Assembly: GCA_002914805.1 (NCBI GenBank)
Contig: JXTB01000119.1
Span: 607,117 to 671,116, forward strand
Length of the DNA: 64,000 nt
Direction: 5' to 3'
Source: Parasponia andersonii
Lineage: Eukaryota; Streptophyta; Magnoliopsida; Rosales; Cannabaceae
Under the pieces are notes generated by a model. The model saw only the letters and a program-made list of their open reading frames with translations. It was not told where the DNA came from and searched no databases. A program made the position numbers and the translations under genes. How positions within the stretch are numbered: position 1 is the stretch's first letter; the number at the start of each line of letters is the position of its first letter. Below, piece after piece: positions 28,346 to 41,304 of this stretch.

Positions 28346-31300
28346 CAACTTACCTTTTAGGTGCGTGAGGGTGCTTGCATAGGTGTTTTCGTTTGCAATT
28401 TTTGATATTTTGTTCCATTTTTTATTTCCTAATTATTTATGTGATTATTTGTTAATTTTTGCCATTATTAAAGGTTTTATTATATTATCACACATTTTTG
28501 CTTATTGTTTTAAATAATAAATCTCACAATTTTGAATTAAATTAATTTCTGGGCATTATTATATGCATATTTAGGCCATCTTAGAATATGTCTAGTTATG
28601 TATTAATATATTTAATTTAACATTATATATTTTCATATGCATATTTTTGATAAGTATGCCATTTTTTTTTTATTATACGCATATTTTGGATGATTTTATG
28701 TATTGAATTTTATTTTGAAAATTTTCATGTTATGTGGCATAATTGATTATAAGATTGTGACAATCGTGAGAGTTTATATACTCGCTTATCGTGAGTCTAA
28801 ACTTATCAAATTGTTGAATATAGTTGCATCAATTATTATATTCTCACTTTTGGCCAATTTTGAGCATGTTTTTTATTCCATATTTTGTTGTCATATGTCG
28901 TATTTTATTATTAGAAAATTCATTATAAATGACAAATAAATTTTTTAGTATATTATATGGATAATTTATCAATTATTGCTTATTTTTTGTATTTTCGTGA
29001 TTAATATTACTTGACAATATAAATGCATGATTGGCTATATTTAAATTTTGTGAGAATTTGACCGATTCTGAATGTTTCTATACTCGTCTGTCGAAAGTTG
29101 AGCATATAAGATTTTTTGATCTTGTGATTATTCTTGTTTATTTTTCCTTGATTGATCACAATTAATACTAAGGTCTATACGCACAATTAAGTTATCTTGT
29201 CAATAATTTTATAGTTTTGGTATGATACTTGGATTGGTGAAGGAAGTGCATTAAATGTCATGAACCGCACAATCTTTGTTGTCCTATTGATAATGGATTG
29301 ATGCATTTGGTTGTGGCATTAGTGCATTATCCTTATCTGCATATGAGTCCTTGTTTTGCTTAAGGGACTCTAGCACACAATGATCGTATTATTGATTGGA
29401 TCATTAGAAAGTTAACAGGAAGAGCAAATAGTATGATCTTGTTTTTATATGCATGTTTTTGATATTGCTCTTAGTACTTTCTCTAGCAATAAGCAATCCT
29501 TATATCTTTACCATTTTGACGCTGAATAGGACTATAATATTTGATAGTTAGATCTTGCACCGTATATGTTAAAGTAAATAGACTGGGCCTTGTGAGTTTG
29601 AAAAACTTCTAAAAATTTACTATTTATGGTTGATTGATACCATAAACTCTATGATGAATGAGAGTACTTAAAGAAGTATTCTTTAATATTAGTGAGGTAT
29701 TTGTGGAATAATTGGTTTGTGACAGTTTTTGAGGATAAGATTACTAAAGTTTTTTCTTGAAATCATTGGTGAGAAATTTTGATGTTTTTCCTTACAATGA
29801 TGAGTATAGACTTTTAATTTTTTTGAATTCCACTTTTTGTAATGGTATTAGTGGAATTAAAGATTGCACCGATAATGTGTTTTCCGATTATTAAGGCTCA
29901 TAGGAGTTGGTATGGATTATTGAGAAAACTCTTCCATTTCTAGTTTGTTTCGATTACATCAAGTCATGATGCATAGAAGGAACGATGGATTAGAGATAAG
30001 ACTTGATTGTTATGAGAAGTAATCGACTTAGATGAGTTGACAACAATGCTAATTGGGGAAGAGGATGATATAAAAGATAGAATATCATTGATGGAGATTA
30101 AACATGTGCATTTAGTTGTAAATATCATTTTAAAGTTGACATTTTGGAGATAGTCAGATTATGACTAGGCTTATAATATTCTTTTGTAGTTATATGTACT
30201 TGTTTACTTTTTTTCTTATCCTAGAGGAGCTTGTTTTTATTTTGAGTGATTGGGATATATTTTTCTTTGGAATTGAAAAGTTAATTTCATCATTAATGAT
30301 CCTAAATATCTGAGAGACGAAAATCTTACATATTGTGGTCTAAGAATTGGATTACGATTCTAGATTTTTAAATAGGAAGATCAGTAGTAAGATTCATATG
30401 GTGTATTACAAGTTTCTCATCCAAGATTGTAGTCCATATGTTTGTTGCTTCAATAATTAGTAAACTATCATGGTTATAAGAGTAAGATTGATGACTATGG
30501 GTCTTTATAGATAACTACTCCTTTTATAGTCATATTAAGCTTATTACTCTAAAAGGTCTAACTCATAGAAAATGGACTAAAGTGATCAAGTCTGACTATG
30601 GTAGTTATTATGAGAGATATAATAAGATAGAATAAAGTCTTAAACCTTTTGCAAGATATTTCCAATAATGTGATTTTAATTGTTATTATGGATAATAATT
30701 AGATCCTTTGGATACTATAGTATTGCAAAAGGGTATAAATCACGCATCTCTTGATATCATGTGATATTTTTGAGGATTGATTATGATGATTTATACGTGA
30801 TTAGAGAATTCTGTATTTGATTATCTGTCTCATACCACTATAATAATTGAGTCAGATAAAGTTGTCGATTTTATTAATGTTTCTGGTACAAGTCAAGGGC
30901 AACGAGAGATTTTATTCGATGAGAAATATTCTGTATTATTATCTCCATTTTTTATTATTTTCGCTATAATTTTGTTGGCTATATCCACTGATCTAGTGAT
31001 ACGTAATTACTCCATATATGAATGAAGAGAAATGTATCCTTTGAGGGGATTATGGTGATTTGATATACCTACAATGTTTGGAGACTTTATAATTTATTGG
31101 TAAGAACACGAGTTTGACATTGATTATACTTCTAATATGATAATCTACTAGTGAGCCATTAGGAGTTTTCAGTTCTTATTGTGGATGACACAATGAATAG
31201 TGGATGAATTCCAAGTCTTTTGGAAATGTGGGGCTTGTTTGGATTAGACAATAGATTTTAACTCATTGGATAGATTTAAATGTCTAAGATCAAACGCAAT

Positions 31301-32049
31301 TATGAGATTTAAGTGGAAAGTGTAAGCAAAGATTCTGGCTAAAGGTTTTAGCAAATGAGAATAATTATTCATAGAGATATTTTCTCATTCCTTTCCACTA
31401 AAGATACTTTATTAGTTTTATGGCAGTTATTATTGTGTTGACTTGGAACTTTATTAAGTGGATGTGAGAACTATAATTTTGAATGAATTTTGAGTATTTT
31501 TATAGCTACACTGATTGGTTTTGAGATTATTAGTAATGAACACCTAATTTATTAGATCGATAGTTTTTCTTTTGTTTATGGATTGGAATTGGCATCAATA
31601 TAGTGGTATCGTAAATTTGATAAAATTGTCACTATTGGTGTGTTTTTGGAGAATGTTGTTGATCAATGTGTACGTGTGAATGTCAATGTGAGCAACTATA
31701 TATTCATAATTTTATATGTTATAGATATTGTGCTCGTATTTAAAGATTCTGATCCGATATATGAGACAAATAATTATTAATTAGCCATATAGATATAAAG
31801 GAACTCAGAAAAGCCTCATATATTCTAGGTATATAGGTTCGTCGTATGATTTTAATGGTATTTTTGATTTGTCTCAAAGAATCTACAATGATCAAATTCT
31901 TTATAGAAATTCAATTTTGGATATTATTATTCTTGCTAGAAAGTACTAATTCTGAAATGTGACAATTGTGAAAGGTCGAATCTATTAGTTGTTTTGTGAG
32001 AGATCATATGAGATTAATCCCTGTGTATCTATTGTTAGCAGCCTGGTGT

Positions 32050-32055
<6 letters not shown>

Positions 32056-32092
<37 letters not shown>
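32056..32092. repeat. (AT)n microsatellite inside the ancient Copia element
   Basis: About 18 TA units in the decayed RNase H region; explains the artefactual frame over it. Confidence 0.9.
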
Positions 32093-32094
<2 letters not shown>

Positions 32095-33141
32095 GAGTAT
32101 GTACATACTATAATGTTGTATTTATTTTGGGCATGTCCGTTAGGTACTTGAGTGATCTTTTTTGGGTATCCAAGATCTTATTTTTGTGATTAATTTATCG
32201 GCAGACCAACACTCATGACATAGTTAGATTTTGTGACACTGAGATTATAGGCTGCATGGATGATAAAGTCTATCCATATCTATATTATGATGATGGCAAG
32301 AGTTATTATGTGATTTTGTGCCAATTGGACACTTACAGCTAAGTTGTTTTGGGATTTAGTGTCAATTGGACACTTACAACTATCTCGCCCATCGAGGCAT
32401 AATCCTTTTGGCCATCGAGGCAGAATCCTTGTGATGTGTTATGAGGCTACTAGTTATGGAATTTAACTGTGGAACCTTGTTTCAGTATTTAGAGTAGTTC
32501 ATTATGTTTTGAGGTTGCAGAAACTTTATAGTTCTGATTCCACAGTTCTATCTTTCTCTTGAAAGTTAAGGAGCATTATTAGCTCTAATTTTATTGATAT
32601 ACAATTCATATCTATTAGAAAAAAAGTTGTAGCATCCTCATTTTTATTAAAACACCCATACAGATAACATGTTGGTGAATTCACTAGCAAAAAATTGACC
32701 TTTTGTGTGTTTTTGAGAATGTGCATCCCATAAGATACTGTTAATAGTTTTAGTTGTATTGAACTAATGAGAGTTTATCACCATTTATGTATGATGAACA
32801 TGTTTTTAATTGATATAGATTGCTTATGTTTTATATAATACATGCATGATATGGATCTCAGTAATTTTTTTGTGATGTGCACATACACTTATTTATTTGG
32901 TAAGTGACATATAATTAGAGACATATAGTTTTAGTCTCAATATATGTGTTGTTGGTGGATTCATGTATGAAAGTTGTCGCTATATTTTGTGAATTTCTAG
33001 CACCTGGTTGTGTATGATATTTGTATCATATCGATCTAGTATTATGCATGACTAGTTTTTGGGTACTCGTGTTCATAAGAGATTCTTATATTTTGACATA
33101 TTATGGTTAAGTGAATATTTTGTATAATTATCTAAGTAGGA

Positions 33142-33540
33142 GAATATTAGAATATTTTATATATATAGACTAGTATAATCAATAGTAACTCACTATATTT
33201 AAATTAAAGCATGTTAAGGATAACTATATTTTTATGTATAATTGACTTTGCATAATATTACTAATTAGACTATAATGGGATGAACACATCTTAATATGTA
33301 TGAGGCCCATAATTTTACACTCTTTTGGACACCTTGGCTAGCCTATTAGGTCAAGGGTATAATCTACTACAAAGCTCATTAGCCCATTTATTCTTCGTCA
33401 AAACTGGTCAAGGATCAGCTTGTGGCATAATAAGGGGAATGGAGCTCTTTTGGTGGTGTTTTCGGAGCACCGAGAGGAGCCAAGGAGCATAGAGACCATA
33501 ACTCCTACTCATCCTTCACCATTTTTGCAACCTGTAGGCA
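33142..33540 (+). repeat. 3' LTR of the ancient Copia element
   Basis: Counterpart of 27666-28030, preceded by the purine tract AAGTAGGAGA. It contains the phrase GGAGCTCTTTTGG followed by GTGTTTTCGG and CACCGAGAGGAGCC, closely matching the left copy. Confidence 0.7.
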
Positions 33541-33769
33541 CTGGAGAAGTGGCAGCTAATGGCCGTTCAAGACCAACTCACAGTAAAAGATAATGTCTCT
33601 ATTAATATGCTTTTAAGTTTAAATAGATTATTATTAGTTATTTTTTGGTTTTTAATACAACAAGAACGACTGAATGCAAGGTCAAATTCTTAAATCATTG
33701 GTTATGTAGAAAAAGAAGTATACATTGCCAGCGTTTAAACAAGTGTATATTCTGATTTAAAATAAGCAG

Positions 33770-34278
33770 TGTTGGATTTACATAATGGATTAGTAAACCA
33801 AATATAATCCTAGAATCTATCATGCTAAATTGTCAGGAAAAGATTTGTTGAGAGAAACTTGCGACTAACTTGAATCCATTGAGTTTGACAACGAAGGATA
33901 CGGTCACGTAAGCAGAAGCGATTAACTGATTAGAGCCTAAGGGTAGAAGGTCTTCTACAGCCAGAATACTCTATGTATGCTCAATGAGTACTCTCTCTAT
34001 TGATGGAGGTAGAGGAGAAGAGCACACGATCTATTTTGGCTTGGGGACCAAAACCCTATAGGTATGTCTTTATATACTAGTCACCAATAGAGACCCCATC
34101 AATTCTTATTGGACTAGGATTAGGTAACCACACATTACAGAGTCTACACTTAATAGGTAATTTCTTGAGCCCAAAATTAGATCACTTAATTGGCCTCACT
34201 TAATTAGACAATCCTAATATTATATAATTGTTATAAAAAACTATGGGCCACATACTAGGTTACACGAGTAACCCATCA
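33770..34278 (-). repeat. 3' LTR, 509 bp
   Basis: Starts TGTTGGATTTACATAATGG and ends AACCCATCA on the plus strand; aligns end to end with 39945-40453. Confidence 0.95.
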
Positions 34279-34740
34279 ATCTCCCACTTGGACTACATAA
34301 GTTTTTCCTTAAACAATTATATAATAAAAACTTGAGTACACACTTTATTGTTGTCTGTTAAGAAATTACTCCTTAAGACAATCTGCACCATTTTGTATAT
34401 CAACATGAAACCAAAGCGGCCTTCATTACACTTAGGTAGGCAACTAAACCCATTAATGATTACCAAATCAATACACGCAATGATACAGATCAAGTAGGGA
34501 TGTGTAGAATGGAAATTACATGAAAAGTGATCTTACATGCCTATTTCCATTTGGTCCTTCTTTATGATTCCAACGAATCAACCTTAGTCATTCTCTTTAT
34601 GCAAAACCGCAACTTAATGCAAATCAGCAGATAGAAAGAAAATTAAATATAAGTTTAGAATATAAAAGAAAACCATCACTTTATTGATATCAAATAATAA
34701 ATGTGTCTGTCACAAGAGAGCTCGTAAAATCTAACTCCCA

Positions 34741-36251
34741 CTAATCCTGAAAATATTTAAATAGTACAACACCCATATGAGCAGTATGCTCATGAAACAC
34801 CTTAGGCGTTAAACCTTTGGTGAGCGGATCCGCCAATATGGAGTTAGTTCCGATATGTTCTATAGACACTAAATTACTCTGAACTCTTTCCTTAACAAAT
34901 AGAAACTTAATGTCTATATGCTTAGACTTTGACAAGCTTCTGTTGTTATTGGAATATAAAACAGCGGCTCTATTATCACAATAAATCTTCAGTGGCTTAT
35001 CAATGCCATCAACAATTCGCAGTCCGGTGATAAAATTCCGCAGCCATATTCCTTGATTTGATGCCTCATGACAAGCTATAAACTCTGCCTCCATAGTGGA
35101 TGAAGCTATGAGCATCTGCTTAACACTCTTCCATGATACAACTCCTCTGGCAAGCAAGTAAATATAGCCTGAAGTGGATCTCTTACTATCTAGGCATCCA
35201 GCATAATCGGAGTCGGAATACCCCAGGATCTCCAAATAATCAGATCTCTGATAAGTGAGTATGTAATCTTTTGTTCTCTGTAAATAATGTAAAACCCTCT
35301 TTGCTGTTGTCCAGTGATGCATACCAGGGTTGCTTAAATATCTGCCTAATACTCTAACTATGTACGCTATATCCGGATGCGTACACACCTGAGCATACAT
35401 CAGACTCCCTACTGTAGATACATAAGGAATCTTCTGTATTTCTTTAGCTTCAAACTCTTTCTTGGGGTATTGAATGAGACTGAATTTATCACCCTTAGCA
35501 ATGGGTGTATCTCCTGGGGCACATTTACTCATGCCAAATCTATCAAGCACCTTTTCGATATAGCTTTTTTGTGATAACCCAAGTATACCCTGAGAGTGAT
35601 CTCGGTGTATTTTAATCCCTAATACAAAATAGGCATCTCTAAGATCTTTCATCTCAAATTTGTTTGATAGAAATGTCTTGGTTTCGTGTAATAAACCTAT
35701 ATCATTGCTTGCTAAAAATATGTCATCGACATACAAAACCAGGAAGATATATTTGCTCTCACTAAACTTGTGATAAATACATCCATCTACCGAATTTTTC
35801 TCAAAACAGAACGAGGAAATAACTTGATGGAACTTATGATACCATTGAGGGGATGCTTGTTTGAGACCATAGATGGATTTCTTTAGTTTACAGACTATAG
35901 ACTTTGGATCTCCGGTTATAAAGTTTTCTGGCTGTACTATATAAATCGTTTCTTTAATATTACTATTGAGAAATGCAGTCTTTACATCCATCTGATGTAG
36001 CTCTAGATCAAAATGAACTACTAGTGCCAGAATTATTCTAAAAGAATCTTTGAAGAAATTGGAGAGAAAGTCTCCTTATAATCAATGCCTTCTTTCTGAG
36101 TGAAATCCTTGGCAACTAGACGAGCCTTATATCTCTCGATATTGCCTTTAGAATCTCTTTTGGTTTTAAAAAGCCATTTACAACCAATAGGATTCTTTCC
36201 TGCTAGTAATTCGACAAGTTCCCAAATATCGTTGTCTTTCATGGATTTCAT
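34741..36251 (-). pseudogene. Copia reverse transcriptase-RNase H, one or two breaks
   Basis: The frame at 36033-36251 opens RT ([20 protein letters not shown], then [21 protein letters not shown]). After a break near 36000 the 416-residue frame 34741-35991 continues with MDVKTAFLN, YGLKQASPQW, the catalytic YVDD, SDSDYAGC, ASSTMEAEF and the RNase H tail ending in ADPLTKGL. Motifs are well kept and the stop at 34741 precedes the polypurine tract at the usual distance. The stop and frame change near 36000 removes a single continuous enzyme. Confidence 0.92.
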
Positions 36252-36321
36252 CTAATCCTTCATGGCATCAATCCACTGTTGCGATTTTGAACTTTGTTTG
36301 GCTTGAGTGAAATTGATTAGA

Positions 36322-37457
36322 TCATTTTTTTACTCCTATATCAAACTCATATTCTGAAAGATAGACGATATAATCATCCAGAATCGCATTTCTCCTTTCC
36401 CTAGTAGATCTCCTTAGTGGCACTACCTCTTGAGGTTCTTGAGGTTGCTCTTCAGGAGCAACTTCCTCATGTGGGATATGGAGTTGCGGAATGTTGTCTT
36501 GAATTTTTGGATTTGCTACTTGAATAATTTCAGGTAAAGGAGCCTGATCACCTTCAATAGCAACTGTAGGAAGAGAAACAAATTCCTCCTCAAATACAAT
36601 ATCCCTCACCTTATCATCCTCTCCAAACTCAACATCCTCAAGGAATCTCGCATTACCCGTCTCGAAAAAAGACATGTTAGAGGGATCATAGAATTTGAAA
36701 CTCTGGATCTTTCAGCGTAGCCAACAAAATAGCAGCTTAGTATTCTTGAGTCCAGTTTCTTCTCATATGGCCTGTATGACCTTGCCTCAGCTGGACAACC
36801 CCAAATATGCAAGTGCCTAATACTAGGCTTCTTGCCTGTCTATAGTTCAAATGGGGTTTTAGCTAATGATTTGCTGGGTACTCTGTTAAGTATATAAACT
36901 ACAGTCTTAAGTGCTTCTCCCCAGAGTGATTCAGGTTAGGAGGAATGACTGATTGTACTCCTCACCATGTCCTTAAGTGTTCAGTTTCGTCGCTCAACAA
37001 CACCATTCATGCTAGGTTTTTCCAGAATTATGTATTGTGGGACAATTCCACATTCCTCTGGGTACTGGGCAAAGAAACCTGGACGTTATTCACCGGATCT
37101 ATCATACCTACCGTAGTATTCACCACTATGATCGGATTTAACGGCTTTAATTTTCTTTCCGAGTTGATTTTCAACTTCGGCTTTGAAAGCTTTAAATATG
37201 TCCAGGGATTTTGACTTCTCATGAATCAAATATAGGTACCCATAGCGAGAGTAATCGTCCATGAACGTGATGAAATACTGTTGGCCATTCAATGAAGCCG
37301 TAGGGAATGGACCGCAGATATCAGTATGTATCAGTTCTAAGACACCGGAACTCCTAGTGGCACCTAATTTGCGCATATTTGTCTGTTTACCTTTAATGCA
37401 CTCAACACAAACTGTGAAGTCTGTGAGGTCAAGTGGGTCAAGAATTCCATTTGACAC
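36322..37457 (-). pseudogene. Copia integrase and linker, several stops
   Basis: Frame 37086-37457 reads CVECIKGKQT, HTDICGPFPTASLNGQQYFITFMDDYSRYG and VKSDHSGEYY, the integrase core with its first two Asp residues. Frames at 36606-36812 (HIWGCPAEARSYRP) and 36322-36675 (acidic linker, then PLRRSTRERR) complete the region. In-frame stops lie between these pieces and the third catalytic Glu region (near NGVVERRN) is in sequence interrupted by stops. Confidence 0.88.
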
Positions 37458-37463
37458 AAGACG

Positions 37464-38198
37464 TTATATTCTCTGTTTAGAGATGTGTCCTAATCGCTTG
37501 TGCCATAACATAGAGGAATTCTCTGTGATTTTGCATTTTGTACCACATTTCTCGACATGCAAAGTTTCATTAATTGAGGTAACAGTATCGACTTTATATA
37601 GGTTATCAATCAAAGCACCAGTCGCAAGAATATTGGAATTCTGAAAAAGACTAAATTTATTATTTCCAAATGAATAAGAATAACCTGATTTGTCCAAAAC
37701 TGAAATGGAAATTAAATTCCATTTAAATGACGGTACAACAAATGTCTCATTCAAATCCAAAAATAGACTAGAACCTAATTGCAACCTAAATAGACCTATT
37801 GCCTCCACTGTAGCTGTATCATCGTTACCCACATAGATGTATCTTTCAGCATCACTTGGCAGATGGCTCTTCAGACAACCCTGCATAGACATACTTATAT
37901 GAGTAGTGGCACCGATATCCACCCACCAAGTATGACTGGGTACAGAAGTAAAATTAACCTCAGAACAGACAAAATTGAGAAGCTTACCCTTCTTAATACG
38001 CCATGCGGCATACTTGGGATATTCCTTCTTCATATGACTTACCCTCTTGCAAAAGAAATAAGCTGATTTCTCATCTTGTTTCTTTTGCACTTTAGTATGT
38101 GAAGTCCCAGATGCAGCTCCTTTATCCTTAGTCCTTTTTCTTTTCTTTTCTTGAGAGGTCGTTGCTAAGTGAGCACTCTCTGTTTTATCTCGCTTCAA
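37464..38198 (-). pseudogene. Copia zinc knuckle-protease-GAG pre-integrase frame
   Basis: The 244-residue frame shows a zinc knuckle that has lost two Cys (YFFCKRVSHMKKEYPKY where CxxCxxxGHxxxxC is usual), a protease with DIGATTHIS in place of D(T/S)GATxHI, the spacer FVVPSFKWNLISIS, and WHKRLGHISKQRI of the pre-integrase domain, then a TAA stop just before the integrase frame. Confidence 0.9.
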
Positions 38199-38210
38199 TC
38201 TATCATTTTC

Positions 38211-38762
38211 TTACACATACTGAGATATGAGCTCATTAAGAGTCCATTTTTCTTTCTGGGTTTTATAGCTCACTTTAAATTGACTGAATTGTGACGGAAG
38301 AAATAGTAGTACAAATTGCACGAGCAAGTCATCCGACAGCTCTAACTTAAGTGCCTTTAGTTTTGAAGCCAGATTAGACATCTCCATGATGTACTCCCTG
38401 ATATTCCTTTTACCTTTATAACACATAGCAAGTAAATTGCTTAGCATGGTACTAGTTTCCGCTTTTTCATTCTTTTGGAAATGTTCTGCAATTGCGTCAA
38501 GGAACGCCTTAGCATTATCAACCTTTGGCACAGTGCCCCTAATGGTCTCAGGTATGGAATGTTTCATAATCATAAGACTCATGCGATTTAAACGTTCCCA
38601 CTGCTCAAAGTTCTTAACATCCATATCAGAACTTTCATCTGTAAGAGCAGCAGGTTGTTCTTTCCTGAGTACAAGGTCCAGATCCATACAACCGAGCACA
38701 ATCATAACGTGCTCTTTCCACTTCTTGAAGTGTGTGCCGTTAAGTATAGGAATTGAATTCAA
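38211..38762 (-). pseudogene. Copia gag (UBN2 type), near-complete frame
   Basis: A 183-residue frame beginning NSIPILNGTHFKKWKEHV and containing WERLNRMSLMIMKHSIP, FLDAIAEHFQKNEKAETS and NIREYIMEMSNLASKLK, typical of Copia gag capsid sequence. A single TAA separates it from the next frame (ENDRLKRDK...), so the original polyprotein was continuous. Confidence 0.9.
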
Positions 38763-39547
38763 ATTAGCAGATATACTTGAAGCAAAAACTGAACAGAGAA
38801 CAAAAGCAAAGATAACATCTCATATTAATAACATGTCATAAACTTAGCATACAAATAAGATATACTAGCATGACACAAATATGTAAGGTGGGCTCCCATC
38901 ACAAGATACCTGGAACAACATTAATAAGCCTTCCTTTGGACCGACTTATCAACTTGTAAGTGGTACTCTTCAGTGCAGTAATCAAATATTGACAGTAAAT
39001 CCTATCAGACAATATATCTTCCTTTGGGCCAATTTACTGTCCACATGGAAACTTAATAACTATCACATATCTATTACCGCAGGTGTATTCATTATTCGGC
39101 CAAATAATCACCTTCCTTTAGGCCGATAATTATTCGCATGAATAATAAATACACAAACATTCAAATATTTCCAAATAAATAAATTTACGCAAAAGAGGTT
39201 ACTTTGGCAACATGTTGTTTCAACTCATCTATTTCAAAATATTTAAACTAAAAGTGCAAAGAAAATAATAACCCAAGTGCCCAGAGTATTAAACTGAAAA
39301 TTTCAATGCACAAATCTTTATGGATGACCTACTGAGTTTTAAGCATTTTTATCAACTCTTTAAAGCCAAATAGAGTTTTCAACAGATAAAGTGTGGGTCG
39401 TACTGAAGTTGGGTTGAGAAAACAAAACTGATTGGTTAAGTTTCTGGTTGGAACTCCTTGAATTAAGTCGTTTCGACTCAATTCTACCCAAAACCGAGAC
39501 CGTATACCTCAATTAGGTCAAAAAACGACCTAATTTTTTTTTTTAAA

Positions 39548-39700
39548 ACCCAGGTGGTGGCGCTGTGGCGCCAGTTGCGTGGCACCGCAGTGCCACCGTG
39601 TCCTTATGGTGGCGTTGCAGCGCCACTTTCGTGGTACCGCGGTGCCACCGCATCTTGAGTGTGGCGCCGCAGTACCAAGTTGCGGCCTTAGTGTAAATTA
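39548..39700 (-). repeat. GC-rich run of short hairpins in the element leader
   Basis: Four short inverted repeats follow one another: GGTGGCGCTGTGGCGCC, GTGGCACCGCAGTGCCAC, GTGGCGTTGCAGCGCCAC and GTGGTACCGCGGTGCCAC, with about 12-20 bases between. All are variants of one 18-base stem-loop. They lie between gag and the primer-binding site, in the untranslated leader of the retroelement RNA, and are far richer in GC than the surroundings. Confidence 0.85.
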
Positions 39701-39930
39701 CCCGATTTTAAAATTGGGTAACTCAAACCTGATGCGATTTTTTACCTTAATGTGCAAACTTTGTAACCCAAAACTCAGAATTCAACCCTTAAACTCTGAA
39801 AATCTCAACAAAATCATGAAAAATTCTTCAATTATACATGTTATATCTAAACCCTAAAAAGCCATATAGGTAAAGATATCACAAAATAGAGACATGCATG
39901 ATTATCCTAAGCAATTTAACACGATTTCCT

Positions 39931-39942
39931 GCTCTGATACCA
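39931..39942 (-). other. Primer-binding site of the 33.8-40.5 kb Copia element
   Basis: GCTCTGATACCA on the plus strand is TGGTATCAGAGC on the element strand, complementary to the 3' end of initiator methionine tRNA, the usual Copia primer. It lies two bases from the 5' LTR. Confidence 0.93.
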
Positions 39943-39944
39943 CT

Positions 39945-40453
39945 TGTTAGATTTACATAATGGATTAGTAAATCAAATATAATCCTAGAATCTATCATGC
40001 TAAATTGTCAGAAAAAGATTTGTTGAGAGAAATCCGTGACTAACCTGAATCCATTGAGTTTGACAGCGAAGGATGCGGTCACATAAACGGAAGCGATAAA
40101 CTGATTAGAGCTTGAGGGTAGAAGGTCTTCTACAGCCAGAATACTTTATATATGCTCAATGAGTACTCTCTCTATTGGTGGAGGTAGAGGAGAAGAGCAC
40201 ACGATCTATTTTGGCTTGGGGACCAAAACTCTATAGTTATGTCTTTATATACTAGTTACCAATAGAGACCCCATCAATCTTTATTAGACTAGAATTAGGT
40301 AACCATATATTATAGAGTCCACACTTAATAAGTAATTTCTTGAACCCAAAATTAGATCACTTAATTGGCCTCAACTTAATTGGACAGCCTTAATATTAAA
40401 TAATTGTTATAAAAACTATGGGCCACCTACTAGGTTACACGAGTAACCCAACA
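39945..40453 (-). repeat. 5' LTR, 509 bp
   Basis: Starts TGTTAGATTTACATAATGG and ends AACCCAACA on the plus strand, then AGCAG. The element's transcription start should lie in it on the minus strand. Confidence 0.95.
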
Positions 40454-40458
40454 AGCAG

Positions 40459-41304
40459 TCCCTAGATTTTGACAATATTATATTTGATTAATTATTCTAT
40501 TAACGGGGACAACCCGAGGCTCGGGGCTAAGGCTAGCAGAGCTAGGAACTGGCTCGTGAACATTCGTGATTTATTTTCTTTTTCTTTTTCCTTTTCTTTC
40601 CTACAACGTGCAAGTGCTTACTTCGTGAATATGCTTTGCTTTGAGCCGATAATACTAATAAAGAAAATAGTAATATAGACCATAACATTCTTTAGTTGGC
40701 GCTGTTATAACTTGACCTCAAAGTTACTTGTACGTATTCTCTTTATTACCAGCCTCTAATCATTGTCATTAAACTAGCTAGAATCCATCTATATATTTAT
40801 AAATGTATGTGTCCATATATATATGGGCCTATATGTATGTATGCATAGCCGGCGCGCGTTGTACAAGTATTAATCGAGCTAATTTGGAATAAAGAGGAGA
40901 TCATCAACTTCAATATAAGAGATACTAAAATGGTAATAAGTAAGATATGGATGTAACCATATATATAGGTTATATATGGGGTTATATATATGTGGTTATA
41001 TATAAGCAAGTAGTGCTGAATTTATTCATAATACACATGATAAAAAAGCAATAATAAGTTGTTAACTCATCTAGAAAACATCAGGAGCACATGATCAGCC
41101 CGGAGAACTTTTAGGACTTTCAAAAACAACCTTCTATTACTATGTATGATCATGACTATACATCAATCATCACGATCATAAACCAAACCATAAAATTAAA
41201 AGGAAAAAAAAAATCAAAGAAATAAAAATAGCAAATTAATGGAATATATAAATAAATGAAATCTGCAGGCTTTACAGAGACAGGGAGTACTAATATACAG
41301 CTAG
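40459..41304. other. Intergenic stretch; no gene seen
   Basis: Contains the other flank of the Copia insertion, several TATATG/CATATA palindromes at 40815-41010 and the likely 3' UTR of the UPBEAT1-like gene. The short minus-strand frame at 40797-41009 is made of TATA repeats. Confidence 0.5.

Larger units (their letters stand above)
27666..33540 (+). mobile_element. Ancient Copia retrotransposon, heavily mutated
   Basis: Two direct LTR-like copies bound it: 27666-28030 and about 33142-33540, sharing for example ATATTAGAAT...ATTTTATATATAT, CTACTAGCCCAT-like and CTCATCCTTCACCATTTT blocks. AAGTAGGAGA just before the right copy is a polypurine tract. In between, degenerate plus-strand Copia sequence can be read in order: integrase near 30490-30760 (KVIKSDYGSYYERYN, then PFARYF), RT near 31700-31740 (ILYVIDIVLVFKDSD in place of YVDDILL), and RNase H near 32200-32480 (GCMDDK, CYEATSYGI). 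Stops occur every few codons, so all genes are dead. The LTR right edges are uncertain because the copies diverge after 28030/33535. Confidence 0.75.
33770..40453 (-). mobile_element. Full-length Copia retrotransposon with AGCAG target-site duplication
   Basis: Complete in structure: LTRs at 33770-34278 and 39945-40453, each 509 bases and TG...CA, flanked by identical AGCAG (33765-33769 and 40454-40458). The primer-binding complement GCTCTGATACCA (39931-39942) lies two bases from the right LTR and the polypurine complement ATCTCCCACTT (34279-34289) touches the left LTR. On the minus strand the order is gag, protease, integrase, RT and RNase H. By eye the LTRs differ at about 41 positions, mostly transitions, so about 92% identity. 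A handful of in-frame stops means it cannot move by itself. Confidence 0.95.

Noticed and set aside
37261..37644. 127-residue plus-strand frame
   Set aside because: Antisense shadow of Copia protease/integrase sequence.
39579..39857. 92-residue plus-strand frame through the GC-rich hairpins
   Set aside because: Created by the hairpin array; antisense to the retroelement leader and without a domain.
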